Assembly (NCBI GenBank): GCA_020632755.1
Contig: JACKEY010000025.1
Span: 1-40,596, forward strand
Length of the DNA: 40,596 nucleotides
Direction: 5' to 3'
Source of the DNA: Alphaproteobacteria bacterium
GTDB lineage: Bacteria > Myxococcota_A > UBA796 > UBA2385
This document shows, piece after piece, positions 1-8,116 of this stretch. The position numbers and the translations under genes were made by a program. The notes under the pieces are model-generated. The model ran no database searches and was not told the origin of the DNA. It saw nothing but the letters and a program-made list of their open reading frames with translations. Position 1 is the stretch's first letter; each line of letters begins with the position of its first letter.

Positions 1-76
1 CCGCCGAGACGAAGCAGATCGCGGGGACCGCTCCTCCCTCCGCCCGCTGCAGATCCACGTCGGACTTGCAGCGGCC

Positions 77-93
77 GGGCGGACGCCCGCCGC
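77..93. repeat. 17-bp repeat, copy 1
   Basis: The sequence GGGCGGACGCCCGCCGC occurs here and again at 7203-7219. It contains a short inverted repeat (GGGC/GCCC) and can fold with flanking GCGG/CCGC. This copy lies just beyond the stop codon of the minus-strand TPR-like gene, where it could help terminate transcription. I see no gene in bases 1-99. Confidence 0.4.
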
Positions 94-99
94 TGACCG

Positions 100-768
100 C
101 TACTGCATGCCCGGCGGGCCCAGCTTGCGCGCCAGCACGCTGATCGCCTGGTCGACCTTCACGCGGGCCGGCTGGCTCAGGTCCCGCCGCAGGCCGGTCA
201 GCCAGGCGATGGGATCGCTGTCCGGCACCCGCTCGTAGACGCGCAGGCCGCCTTCCAGGATGTCGGTCAGCGCCGGGATGCCCTTGCCCAGCAGGAAGGC
301 GTCGTCGTGCCGCGCCAGCCCGCGGATCGACGCGGTCAGCGCCTCGAGCTGCTGCAGCGCCAGGTCCCAGTTCCACGAGTCGACCAGCACGTGCATGTAG
401 TCGAAGCGCATGAAGTGCTCGGTCAGCTCGGGCCGCCCGTCGGGCCCCACCCCCGGCGCCGGCGCGCCGAGCGCCCGCTCGAAGTCGCGCCCGCCGCCCA
501 CCGGATCCCCGGCCAGGGTGCGCGCCAGGGACAGCACGAACCAGCTCTGGCGGTCTCCCTTGGCCCGCGCGACCTCCAAGAAGTTGGGCACGGCGCTGCC
601 GTAGTCGCCCAGGTGGAAGAAGGTCAGCCCGACGTGGCGCCGCGCCTCGATCGCCAGGTCCCCCTCGGCCGACTCGGCCAGCGCGCGGGCGAGCTCCAGC
701 GCCCGGTCCATGCGTCCTTCGCGGATGGCGTGGAACACGGGCTCGAGCTCGGGGTGGGGGGCGTCCAT
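100..768 (-). CDS. TPR-like repeat protein of unknown function
   Basis: A 222-residue protein without signal peptide or membrane segment. Residues about 10-95 form helical pairs resembling tetratricopeptide repeats (for example the stretch RHVGLTFFHLGDYGSAVPNF), the kind of scaffold used for protein-protein contacts. The rest is helical and unrecognised. The ATG at 768 is preceded by GGAGAG at good spacing, and a -10-like TAGGGC lies upstream at 793-798. It is transcribed divergently from ctaA across the parS-like site. No enzyme motif is visible. The TPR assignment rests on residue pattern only, and the function is unknown. Confidence 0.75.
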   Translation of the reverse strand: MDAPHPELEPVFHAIREGRMDRALELARALAESAEGDLAIEARRHVGLTFFHLGDYGSAVPNFLEVARAKGDRQSWFVLSLARTLAGDPVGGGRDFERALGAPAPGVGPDGRPELTEHFMRFDYMHVLVDSWNWDLALQQLEALTASIRGLARHDDAFLLGKGIPALTDILEGGLRVYERVPDSDPIAWLTGLRRDLSQPARVKVDQAISVLARKLGPPGMQ

Positions 769-792
769 GGGCTCTCCAAGGCAGGTCCAGCC

Positions 793-798
793 GCCCTA
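793..798 (-). promoter_or_regulatory. -10-like element of the TPR-like gene
   Basis: TAGGGC on the minus strand would start transcription near 786, giving an 18-nt leader that contains the GGAGAG ribosome-binding site. No clear -35 element is visible. Confidence 0.35.
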
Positions 799-844
799 TC
801 CCGGCGTCGCGACCGGTCCGCCCCGTGTGGAACGTCGCGCAGCG

Positions 845-858
845 GTTCCACGTGGAAC
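845..858. promoter_or_regulatory. parS: parS-like ParB-binding palindrome
   Basis: GTTCCACGTGGAAC is a perfect 14-bp palindrome in the intergenic region between the divergent TPR-like gene and ctaA. The general bacterial parS consensus is TGTTTCACGTGAAACA, and the form with CC/GG is, as I recall, the one used by Myxococcus xanthus. A second, weaker copy ends in the same GTGGAAC at 820-833 (10 of 14 positions match), 25 bp away. parS sites usually cluster near the replication origin. No parA or parB gene lies in the window. Confidence 0.75.
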
Positions 859-980
859 ATGCTCCATATTGCTGCTCCAACCTTTCTTACTCACAAACCC
901 CTCAAACAACGCCCCGCCCCTCCCACCGTTCCACACCTGCCAGAAGGTCCCACCGCGCGACCCCGCTCGGCCCACGGCGA

Positions 981-986
981 TACAAG
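981..986 (+). promoter_or_regulatory. -10-like element, leaderless ctaA
   Basis: TACAAG lies so that transcription would start at about 993, two bases before the ctaA ATG at 995. There is no Shine-Dalgarno sequence, so ctaA mRNA is probably leaderless or nearly so. Confidence 0.4.
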
Positions 987-994
987 GCCGACGC

Positions 995-1921
995 ATGCGC
1001 TGGATCCGCCCGTTCTCCGTCGGCATGGTCGTCTACACGCTGTTCGTCATCCTGTGGGGCGCCTTCGTGCGCGCGTCGGGATCGGGCGCGGGCTGCGGCG
1101 CGCACTGGCCGGCCTGCAACGGCGAGGTGCTGCACCGGCCGCAGAGCATCGAGACCATGATCGAGCTGACCCACCGGCTCACGAGCGGTCTGTGCCTGCC
1201 GCTCGTGATCGTGCTGGTGTTCGGCGCCTTCAGGGCCTTCGAGCGCGGTGACATCGTGCGCCGGCTGTCCGTCGCCAGCCTGGTCTTCATGATCTTCGAG
1301 GCGCTGGTCGGCGCGGCCATCGTGCTGCTCGAGCTCACCGACCAGAACGACAGCATGCTGCGCGCCGGCGTGATGGGCTTCCACCTGATCAACACCTTCC
1401 TGTTGATGGGCTGCCTGACCACGCTGGCGTGGTGGGTCCGCCGGCCCGCCGCCCGCGCCGGCATCCCCCTGTTCCGCGGTCAGGGCATCGTGCCCTGGCT
1501 GGTCCTGCCCGGTGTGCTGGCGATGTTCGCCGTCGGCGCGACCGGCGGCATCGCCGCCCTGGGCGACACGTTGTTCCCCGCGACCACCCTGGCCGACGGC
1601 ATCGCCCAGGACCTGGATCCCAACGCCCACACGCTGCTGCGGCTGCGCGCCTTCCACCCGCTGGTCGCGATGCTCACCGCCGGCATCCTGCTGGGCATCG
1701 GGCTGGCGCTGTCGGCCCTGCGCCGCCATCCCCTCGTCTGGAAGTCGGCGGCCCTGCTGATCGTGGTCGTCGTCGGCCAGGTCGCCTTCGGCTGGGCCAA
1801 CCTGCTCGCCCTCGCCCCGACCTGGATGCAGCTCACCCACCTGCTGCTGGCGCAGATCGTGTGGATCGCCCTGATGCTGCTGGCCGCGTCGGCGCTCGAG
1901 ATCGGCGTCAGCGAGCGGTAG
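995..1921 (+). CDS. ctaA: Heme A synthase (CtaA/COX15)
   Basis: A 308-residue inner-membrane protein with about eight membrane helices. It oxidises the C8 methyl of heme O to the formyl of heme A, the cofactor of aa3-type cytochrome oxidases. The four family histidines expected to bind heme are present at 60, 130, 221 and 282. The catalytic glutamate is at 57 and a cysteine pair at 34 and 41 in the first extracytoplasmic loop, at almost the same numbering as Bacillus CtaA. The start at 995 was chosen because the protein then begins with the first membrane helix and a -10-like hexamer lies just upstream. The longer reading frame starting further upstream runs through the parS region and is unlikely. 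No oxidase subunit or ctaB is nearby. The 3' end overlaps the convergent GT87 gene by 14 bp. Confidence 0.95.
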   Translation: MRWIRPFSVGMVVYTLFVILWGAFVRASGSGAGCGAHWPACNGEVLHRPQSIETMIELTHRLTSGLCLPLVIVLVFGAFRAFERGDIVRRLSVASLVFMIFEALVGAAIVLLELTDQNDSMLRAGVMGFHLINTFLLMGCLTTLAWWVRRPAARAGIPLFRGQGIVPWLVLPGVLAMFAVGATGGIAALGDTLFPATTLADGIAQDLDPNAHTLLRLRAFHPLVAMLTAGILLGIGLALSALRRHPLVWKSAALLIVVVVGQVAFGWANLLALAPTWMQLTHLLLAQIVWIALMLLAASALEIGVSER

Positions 1922-3161
1922 CGCCCTCGCCCCGGGGCGTCCGGAAGGCCGCGACCGCGCAGACGACGCCGATGGCCACGACGCCGATGAACTTGCTCTC
2001 CTGCAGCCACCAGGCCAGCTCGGGCAGCGCCTTCTGGGTGCCGCGCAGCATGGCCAGGGTCCAGGCCAGCGCGCCATAGGCCGGCGCCAGCACCACGAGC
2101 GTGGCCCACGGCAGCCGCCGCGAGAGCACCGCCTGCAGCGACGCGGCGACGGGCAGCAGCATCATGACCAGGTGGTGCTCGTAGGTGTAGACGGGCGTGA
2201 TCAGCAGCAGCGCGGTGAAGGCGCCGAACAGGTTGGCCTGGCCCAGCGCGTCGCCGTCCCCGCGCAGGTGCGCCCGCCGCGACAGGGCCGCCAGCCCGCC
2301 CAGCAGCACGAGCGACACGGCCTTGGCCGCCGTCTGGGCCCGCGGATCCAGGCTGTGGTCGTCCGGCCCGGGCCACAGCTGGTTGAACAGGTCGGGGATC
2401 GAGTGGTTGGCCGGCAGCGAGATCGGCACGGTCAGGCCGTGGTAGTGCCCGGTCGAGAAGCCCGGCAGGATCTGCGTGTAGAACTCGATCTGCGTGTCGA
2501 GCGGCACGAGCGGCAGGGCCAGCAGCGACAGGCCCACCGCGGTCGCCGCGGCCAGGGCGACCGGCACGAAGCGGCCCTGGGCCACCCACGCCACCAGGTA
2601 GAGGGCCGGCGACATCTTGGCCATGCCGGCGATGCCGACCAGCGTTCCACGGGTCCGCCACAGCCCCAGCACGGCCACCAGCAGCACAGGCAGGTTGGCC
2701 TGGCCCATCTTCATGTTGTCGGGGATGGGCGAGAAGGTCAGCGCGATGGCTGCGAGCAGCAGCGGGTGGGCCCGGAACCAGCGCCACATCGCGACGAGCA
2801 CGCCCAACAGGCAGGCCTGGTTGATCCAGAACCACGCCCGGTAGCCGGTGGACAGGGACAGCGGCTCGAGCCCCGGCGGCGCCACCCACAGCATCGAGAG
2901 CAGGAAGGGCGGCGGGTAGAAGTAGGGGTGCACGGTCTTGCGCGTGCCTTCCTTGCGGGCCCGCCGGCCCAGGGCGGCGGTGTCGTAGGGATCGCCGCGC
3001 TCGTCGTTGCCGGGGTTCACCGCTTCGACCGCGGCGTAGTGGTAGGTCGCGTAGTCCCGGGCGTGCTTCACGCTGGTGACGGCGTCCCACGCCGGGCGCA
3101 CCGAGAACAGGCCGTAGAGCACGGCGGCGACGAGCAGCAACAGCGGCAGGGCCTTGCGCAT
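1908..3161 (-). CDS. GT87/DUF2029-type membrane glycosyltransferase
   Basis: A 417-residue polytopic membrane protein with about nine hydrophobic segments. It carries landmarks of the GT87 (DUF2029) family of polyprenyl-phosphate-sugar-dependent mannosyl- or arabinosyltransferases: HPYFYPPPF around residue 78, then GQANLPVLLVAVLGLWRTRG, then GMAKMSPALYL. Such enzymes add single sugars to surface glycans from the outer face of the inner membrane. The gene follows the SGNH-like gene by 28 bp on the same strand. A -10-like TAGGCG just before the ATG suggests it may also have its own leaderless transcript. Donor and acceptor are unknown. The family call is fairly sure. Confidence 0.85.
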   Translation of the reverse strand: MRKALPLLLLVAAVLYGLFSVRPAWDAVTSVKHARDYATYHYAAVEAVNPGNDERGDPYDTAALGRRARKEGTRKTVHPYFYPPPFLLSMLWVAPPGLEPLSLSTGYRAWFWINQACLLGVLVAMWRWFRAHPLLLAAIALTFSPIPDNMKMGQANLPVLLVAVLGLWRTRGTLVGIAGMAKMSPALYLVAWVAQGRFVPVALAAATAVGLSLLALPLVPLDTQIEFYTQILPGFSTGHYHGLTVPISLPANHSIPDLFNQLWPGPDDHSLDPRAQTAAKAVSLVLLGGLAALSRRAHLRGDGDALGQANLFGAFTALLLITPVYTYEHHLVMMLLPVAASLQAVLSRRLPWATLVVLAPAYGALAWTLAMLRGTQKALPELAWWLQESKFIGVVAIGVVCAVAAFRTPRGEGATAR

Positions 3162-3166
3162 GTGCC

Positions 3167-3172
3167 CGCCTA
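3167..3172 (-). promoter_or_regulatory. -10-like element, leaderless GT87 gene
   Basis: TAGGCG (within GATAGGCG) on the minus strand places the transcription start at about 3160, within a base of the ATG at 3161. There is no Shine-Dalgarno sequence in the 28-bp gap. Confidence 0.4.
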
Positions 3173-3189
3173 TCGTGCGGAGCCTGGGG

Positions 3190-5625
3190 TCAGCCGCCCG
3201 CGGCCACCGCCGCCGGCTGCTCGACCCGCTCGACCAGGGTCACGGACCGAACGACCAGGTAGGGTGCGTCGTCGCTCAGCGACAGCCGGACCTTGGGCGT
3301 GGCGAAGGGATCGACCTGCTGCGAGAAGGCCAGCGACACGGCGCCGTCGCCCAGCGCCTGCACGGGCAGCGTGGTCTCCAGCAGGACGTTGGGACCTCGC
3401 TCGACGAGCAGTGCCACCGTGCCGGGCAGCACGGCGGTTCCGTCGTCCCCCGGGGCCAGCCGCGGCAGCGGCGCGATGTCCAGCACCAGACCGCCGGCCC
3501 CGGCCCGGATCGCCGGCCGTGCGGTCTGGCTGCCGCGCAGGGTCGCGACATCGCCCGGGTACAGCACCCGCCCGACGCGGCCCCGGGTCGCCGCCAGCCC
3601 GGCCGACAGGCGCTCGGGCGCGATGTCGCCGCGGACGCGCAGCGTGTGGCCGTGGTGGCACCAGCGCAGCTCGCCCGCAGCGCCCTCGGTCAATGCGCTG
3701 CACGGAACCGGCCGCTGGCCCACGGGGTCCCCGTCGACCTGCAGCTCGACCACGGGCGGCGTGCCCTGGACCAGGATGTTCCGCGCCGGCTGGCGGCCCA
3801 GTGGATCGAGCGCCGCAGGCAGCACCAGGCGGATCTCGCCGTCGCCGCCGACCTCGCGCGTGATGCCGGTCAGCGCGGGCGGTGCGGTCGCGAAGTCCGC
3901 CGGGTCGTTCGGGGCACCCAGCAGCCCCAGCCGCCCGGGCCGCAGGTGGGCCGGCGCGCCCAGGGCGAAGACCCGCTCCCCGCCGGCCTGCAGGGCCAGC
4001 CCCTCCAGCAGCATCGGGGGCGCGTCCTCGGCCAGCGACAGCGACACCCTCCGGCCATCGACCGCTCCTCCCTCGCCATCCCCGGACAGCGCGGCCCGCA
4101 GCACCACCCGGTGCCCTCGCCGCTCCAGGGTGCCGACCTCGTGGTCGTCGACGCGCAGCACCAGGCCCGGATCGTCGACCGGGCGCAGCGGCAGCGCCTC
4201 GGCCACCAGCCCGACCGCGTCGCCGCCGCCCGTGCCGCGCAGGGTCAGCGACAGGGTGGTGCCCGGCAGCAGCCAGACGTGCGCCCGCCCGGCCGAGTCC
4301 TGCACCGCCACGTCGTCGATCCAGGCCATGCCGAAGTCCATCGGCCCCTCGGCCGGCGCGTGCACGGTCAGGCCGTTCTTGAAGTCGAAGTCGCCGCTGC
4401 AGCCCCGGCCGGTCCCGGCCGGCGACAGCGGCTGGCCCCCCGCCGTCACGCGCACCGGGCTGATCTCCCCGAGCCCCATCCAGGCCAGCCGCCCGACCGT
4501 CCCCAGCGCTGCCGGCAGGTGGGACTTGCCGGTCCACTCGCAGGGCTTCTTCCCCGGGGAGAGGGAGGGCGCGGGCAGCGGAGGAGGAGTGCCCGTGCGG
4601 ACGAGGTCGTCGACCTGGACGACCCAGGCCGAGCGGAGCGGGGCGTCACCGAGGACGTCGAGCTCGGCGAGGCGCGCGGTCAGGATCATGGACAGCTCGG
4701 CCATGCCGCGGCCGTTGGCGTGCAGGGCGTCCTTGAAGTGCCGCTCGGTCAGGCCTTCCTGGGTCAGGTCCACCCAGCCCGCGCCGAGCTCGTTGAGCAG
4801 GGCCAGCAGCCCGGACAGCTCGTCGGCGGTGTTGACCCCGCGGGCGCCTCCGGGGCGCAGCGGCATGCGCACGAAGACCACTCGGGCGCCGTGCTCGGCG
4901 CACAGCTCGACGATGTCCCGCACCCACGACTCCTCGGCCGCCACGCGCTTGCGCAGCCGGACCTCCTGGGCGTCCCGGGCATCGACGATCGGCACGCCGC
5001 TGCGGTGCAGCCGGTCGTCGAGCTTGCCCTCGCCCCCGAACAGCTCGTCCATGGCACCGTCCACGTCGTCCACCCCGACCAGCCCGGCCGCCCGGACCCG
5101 CGTGCCGGCGACGATGGCCGCCCGGGCCTCCTGCCGCCGGCGGTCGGCCCGCATCACCCACGCCGGCTGCCAGGCCCGGCCGTAGGCGCGCATCGCCAGC
5201 AGCGGCTCGACCTCGCCGGCCATCGCCGCCTGGGCTTCCTGTTCGGGGGCGCCACCGGCGCGCAGCTGCAGCATGGCCGACGCGAAGGAACCGACGACCA
5301 CGACCTTGGGCCGCACACCCGCCCCGAACACGTGGTTCTTCAGCGCCAGGTACCAGGTCGACGCCGACGTCGCGTTGATGTGGGCCTTGGCCACCGTGGT
5401 GTCCAGCCCCGCCGCCAGGACATCGGGATCCAGCCCCGCGCCGACGGTCGAGTTCCCGATCAGCAACAGACCCGGCTGCTCGCCCTGCGACGCGGCCCGC
5501 GCCCGGTAGGCCAGCGCCTCGTCGCTCCACTGGAAGGGCGCAGGAGCGGCCAGCCAGTCGCCGGCCAGGGCCAGGACGAACAGCGGCAGCACGACCGCGG
5601 CGATCACGGACAGTCGTCGGGACAT
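3190..5625 (-). CDS. SGNH-like protein with long C-terminal beta-rich extension, partner of MBOAT acyltransferase
   Basis: An 811-residue protein, starting at the ATG at 5625, 16 nt after the stop of the MBOAT gene. Residues 7-25 form a signal anchor, so the rest should be periplasmic. GNSTVGAGLDP near residue 55 resembles SGNH block I with the catalytic serine. A conserved-looking strand VVVVGSFASAM and a late DALHANGRG resemble the Asp-x-x-His block. SGNH-fold proteins of the AlgJ/AlgX/DltD type work with MBOAT membrane acyltransferases to pass acyl groups to extracellular polysaccharide. About 400 further residues, strand-rich and alternating in polarity, do not match a domain I recognise and may bind glycan. 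The reading frame extends upstream of 5625 into the MBOAT gene, but that extension is low-complexity and lacks a signal. Confidence 0.75.
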   Translation of the reverse strand: MSRRLSVIAAVVLPLFVLALAGDWLAAPAPFQWSDEALAYRARAASQGEQPGLLLIGNSTVGAGLDPDVLAAGLDTTVAKAHINATSASTWYLALKNHVFGAGVRPKVVVVGSFASAMLQLRAGGAPEQEAQAAMAGEVEPLLAMRAYGRAWQPAWVMRADRRRQEARAAIVAGTRVRAAGLVGVDDVDGAMDELFGGEGKLDDRLHRSGVPIVDARDAQEVRLRKRVAAEESWVRDIVELCAEHGARVVFVRMPLRPGGARGVNTADELSGLLALLNELGAGWVDLTQEGLTERHFKDALHANGRGMAELSMILTARLAELDVLGDAPLRSAWVVQVDDLVRTGTPPPLPAPSLSPGKKPCEWTGKSHLPAALGTVGRLAWMGLGEISPVRVTAGGQPLSPAGTGRGCSGDFDFKNGLTVHAPAEGPMDFGMAWIDDVAVQDSAGRAHVWLLPGTTLSLTLRGTGGGDAVGLVAEALPLRPVDDPGLVLRVDDHEVGTLERRGHRVVLRAALSGDGEGGAVDGRRVSLSLAEDAPPMLLEGLALQAGGERVFALGAPAHLRPGRLGLLGAPNDPADFATAPPALTGITREVGGDGEIRLVLPAALDPLGRQPARNILVQGTPPVVELQVDGDPVGQRPVPCSALTEGAAGELRWCHHGHTLRVRGDIAPERLSAGLAATRGRVGRVLYPGDVATLRGSQTARPAIRAGAGGLVLDIAPLPRLAPGDDGTAVLPGTVALLVERGPNVLLETTLPVQALGDGAVSLAFSQQVDPFATPKVRLSLSDDAPYLVVRSVTLVERVEQPAAVAAGG

Positions 5626-5641
5626 CGGGGGCTCCGGGCGG

Positions 5642-7105
5642 TCAGAACTGGAAGTAGATGAAGTCGCCGCCCGTCCGGCGGTAGAAGACCAGGATGCCGA
5701 CCGTCGCGATGGCCCAGGCCGTCGTGTGCACGGGCAGTCGCCAGTGCGACGTGGACAGTCGTGGCGCGACGACGCGCTCCCACAGCAGGGCCAGCACCAT
5801 CGGCGCCGCGGCCAGTGCACAGATCCCGAGCAGCACCGCCGTCGCCGCCCACTCCTCGGCCGTCGCGTCGAGCGGCGACAAGGACAGAACCAGCAGCACC
5901 CGGTCGAAGCGCGTCTCGCGGAACAGCATCCACGAGAACAGTGTGAAGCAGAACATCAGCCCGATGGCCCCGATGTCGCCGACGGGCACTGGCCCGACCC
6001 GCCGGTCGCGGACCGACCGCGGGATGCGCGGCGTGACCAGTCGGTACCCGGTCAGCAGCACCGCGTGGAAGGCCCCCCAGAACACGAAGGACCACGCCGC
6101 GCCGTGCCACAGGCCCGACAGGACCATCGCCCCGAAGGTGCTGCGCAGCGTGCCCCAGCGCCCCCCGCGCGAGCCACCCAGCGGGATGTAGACGTAGTCG
6201 CGGATCCAGGTGCTGAAGCTGATGTGCCAGCGGCGCCAGAAGTCGGAGGGATTGCGCGCCAGGTAGGGGTGGTCGAAGTTCTCGACCAGCTCGAAGCCGA
6301 GCATCCGCGCCACGCCGCGGGCGATGTCCGTGTACGCCGAGAAGTCCGCCAGGATCTGGATGGCGAAGCCGAGGGTCGCCGCCCAGACCAGCGGCCAGGA
6401 CGGACTGGTCATCATGTACACCTGGTCCACATAGGGCGCGATCAGATCCGCGCACATCACCTTCTTCAGCCCACCCCACAGCGCCAGCGTGAGCCCGCTG
6501 CGGACCAGGGCCAGCTGCAGCTGGCGGTCGGTCTCGACCTGGACCAGCAGGTTCTGTGCACGCTCGACCGGCCCGGCGACCAGCTGGGGGAAGAAGCTGA
6601 CGAAGGTGACGTAGTCCAGGAAGTTCCGGCGCGGCTCCAGCTGCCCCCGGTAGACGTCGATCGAGTACGACATCGTCTGGAAGGTGTAGAAGCTGATGCC
6701 CACCGGCAGGAAGATCCCCATGGTGTGCAGGCTGGTCTGTACACCCATCGCGTCGAAGGCCGCGACGAAGTTCTCGATGAAGAAGTCGGCGTACTTGAAC
6801 CAGCCCAGCATGCCCAGGTTGCCGGCCATGGACAGTGCCAGGAACCAGCGCCTGCGGTCCGGCCACTTCCGCATGGCCAGCGCCATCGCGTAGTCCAGCA
6901 CCGCGCTCCCGTAGAGCAGGAACAGGAACCAGGGGTGCACCCAGCCGTAGAACAGTGCCGACACCAGGACCAGCAGCGCGTTCTGCATCCACCGGCGCGG
7001 CAGCATCCAGTACAGGGCGAAGACCGCTGCGAACAGCAGGACGAATTCCACTTGGACGAAGGTCACGGAAACCCCGTACAGAACAGACGGACGAGCGGAC
7101 GACAT
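5642..7105 (-). CDS. MBOAT family O-acyltransferase (AlgI-like)
   Basis: A 487-residue polytopic membrane protein of the AlgI/DltB-like MBOAT family, which moves acyl (often acetyl) groups across the inner membrane onto polysaccharides. Diagnostic stretches are LLVLVSALFYGWVHPWF near the N-terminus, HISFSTWIRDYVYIPLGGS in the middle, and LSGLWHGAAWSFVFWGAFHA, which holds the catalytic histidine at about 334. Homologues usually begin close to FVQVEFVLLF, so a GTG at 7066 is an alternative start 13 codons downstream. It is first in a minus-strand run MBOAT, SGNH-like, GT87, probably one operon for acylating and glycosylating a surface polymer. Function at family level is secure; the target polymer is unknown. 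Confidence 0.92.
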   Translation of the reverse strand: MSSARPSVLYGVSVTFVQVEFVLLFAAVFALYWMLPRRWMQNALLVLVSALFYGWVHPWFLFLLYGSAVLDYAMALAMRKWPDRRRWFLALSMAGNLGMLGWFKYADFFIENFVAAFDAMGVQTSLHTMGIFLPVGISFYTFQTMSYSIDVYRGQLEPRRNFLDYVTFVSFFPQLVAGPVERAQNLLVQVETDRQLQLALVRSGLTLALWGGLKKVMCADLIAPYVDQVYMMTSPSWPLVWAATLGFAIQILADFSAYTDIARGVARMLGFELVENFDHPYLARNPSDFWRRWHISFSTWIRDYVYIPLGGSRGGRWGTLRSTFGAMVLSGLWHGAAWSFVFWGAFHAVLLTGYRLVTPRIPRSVRDRRVGPVPVGDIGAIGLMFCFTLFSWMLFRETRFDRVLLVLSLSPLDATAEEWAATAVLLGICALAAAPMVLALLWERVVAPRLSTSHWRLPVHTTAWAIATVGILVFYRRTGGDFIYFQF

Positions 7106-7202
7106 CTCGTATGGGTCCGGAGTGGCGCGCCTGAACGAACTGGATCGTCCATCGTGTCAGGAGTCCGTCAAGGTCCCTCCTCCGCGGCACGCCTGTCACC
7201 CT

Positions 7203-7219
7203 GGGCGGACGCCCGCCGC
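7203..7219. repeat. 17-bp repeat, copy 2
   Basis: A second exact copy of GGGCGGACGCCCGCCGC (first at 77-93). Here it lies immediately upstream of a -10-like hexamer and 17 bp before a start codon, so it overlaps the expected -35 region of the methyltransferase promoter. Confidence 0.4.
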
Positions 7220-7224
7220 GGCGG

Positions 7225-7230
7225 TACAGC
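7225..7230 (+). promoter_or_regulatory. -10-like element, leaderless methyltransferase gene
   Basis: TACAGC places the predicted transcription start exactly at the A of the ATG at 7237. No Shine-Dalgarno sequence is present. Confidence 0.45.
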
Positions 7231-7236
7231 GACGCC

Positions 7237-8013
7237 ATGCCCCTCCTCCGCCGCCCCCGCCCTCCCCGGATCCAGGACGCCCTGTTCGACACCGTCGCGC
7301 GCTGGCACGGCGACCGCCCCTGGGGCCGCGTGCTCGACGCCGGCACGGGCCGGCACAGCCTGCGGTGGATCCTGGGGCTGCCCACCGACGGCTGGACCGC
7401 GGTGACCGGCGCGGAGTCCCGCGCGACCGCGCTGACCGACGAGCACCGGGATCACATGCGGCCCGGCGACCGGTTCGCGGTCGGCAACTGGCAGGACCCG
7501 GGCTTCCTGGCGGGCGAGCGCTACGACGTGGTGCTGGCGGACTACCTGCTCGGCGCCATCGACGGCTTCGCCCCGTACTTCCAGGACCGCCTGTTCGCCC
7601 GGCTGCGCCCCCACGTGGGCGGCCGGCTGTACGCCGTCGGCCTGGCCCCCTACGACGAGCCGACCGACGCCGTCGGCGAGATCGTCTGGGAGATCGCCCG
7701 CCTGCGCGACGCCTGCATCCTGCTGGCCGGGCACCGCTGCTACCGCGAGTACCCCCGCGACTGGGTGGAGCGCCGGCTGGCCGGGTGCGGCATGACCGTC
7801 GTGCACGCCGAGAGCGTGCCGATCGTCTACCGCGAGCGCTGGATCGACGGGCAGCTCGACGTCTGCCTGCGCAAGCTGCCGCGGTTCGGGGATCACGGGC
7901 TGGCGGCAGCGATGCGGGGACGGGTGGAGGAGCTGCGGGCCCGCGCCAAGGCGACCTGCGCGCTGCACGACGGGCTGCGGTTCGGGCACGACTGGATCGT
8001 GGCGGCCGAGTAG
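7237..8013 (+). CDS. Class I SAM-dependent methyltransferase-like protein
   Basis: A 258-residue soluble protein. VLDAGTGRHSL at about residues 30-40 is a Rossmann-fold methyltransferase motif I that would bind S-adenosylmethionine. RYDVVLADYLLGAID near residue 105 looks like motif IV, followed by FARLRPHVGGRLYAVGL as the usual post-IV strand. The C-terminal 100 residues are helical and not recognised. The gene is divergent from the MBOAT operon and opens a plus-strand series. The substrate cannot be read from the sequence; small molecule or protein are both possible. Confidence 0.8.
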   Translation: MPLLRRPRPPRIQDALFDTVARWHGDRPWGRVLDAGTGRHSLRWILGLPTDGWTAVTGAESRATALTDEHRDHMRPGDRFAVGNWQDPGFLAGERYDVVLADYLLGAIDGFAPYFQDRLFARLRPHVGGRLYAVGLAPYDEPTDAVGEIVWEIARLRDACILLAGHRCYREYPRDWVERRLAGCGMTVVHAESVPIVYRERWIDGQLDVCLRKLPRFGDHGLAAAMRGRVEELRARAKATCALHDGLRFGHDWIVAAE

Positions 8014-8017
8014 GGAT

Positions 8018-8075
8018 TGTTCCCTTGGAGGAACACACGGCTCGCGATGCCACGGATTCCACTCCACAGTGGCAT
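8018..8075. promoter_or_regulatory. Dyad cluster upstream of pirin gene
   Basis: The 103-bp gap before the pirin start holds TGTTCC-N6-GGAACA (8018-8035), then ATGCCAC/GTGGCAT (8047-8053 and 8069-8075). Inside the second lies a competing CCACT/AGTGG hairpin (8059-8072). The first could be a repressor operator. The overlapping pair could switch in RNA or end the upstream transcript, though there is no T-run. Confidence 0.35.
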
Positions 8076-8116
8076 GACTACATCGTCCCCATCCCCCGGA
8101 ACCAGTGGAGGTCCCG

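Noticed and set aside
3154..5661. Very long plus-strand frame antisense to the SGNH-like gene
   Set aside because: Its Arg/Gln/Pro-rich composition and lack of motifs are typical of antisense frames in very GC-rich DNA.
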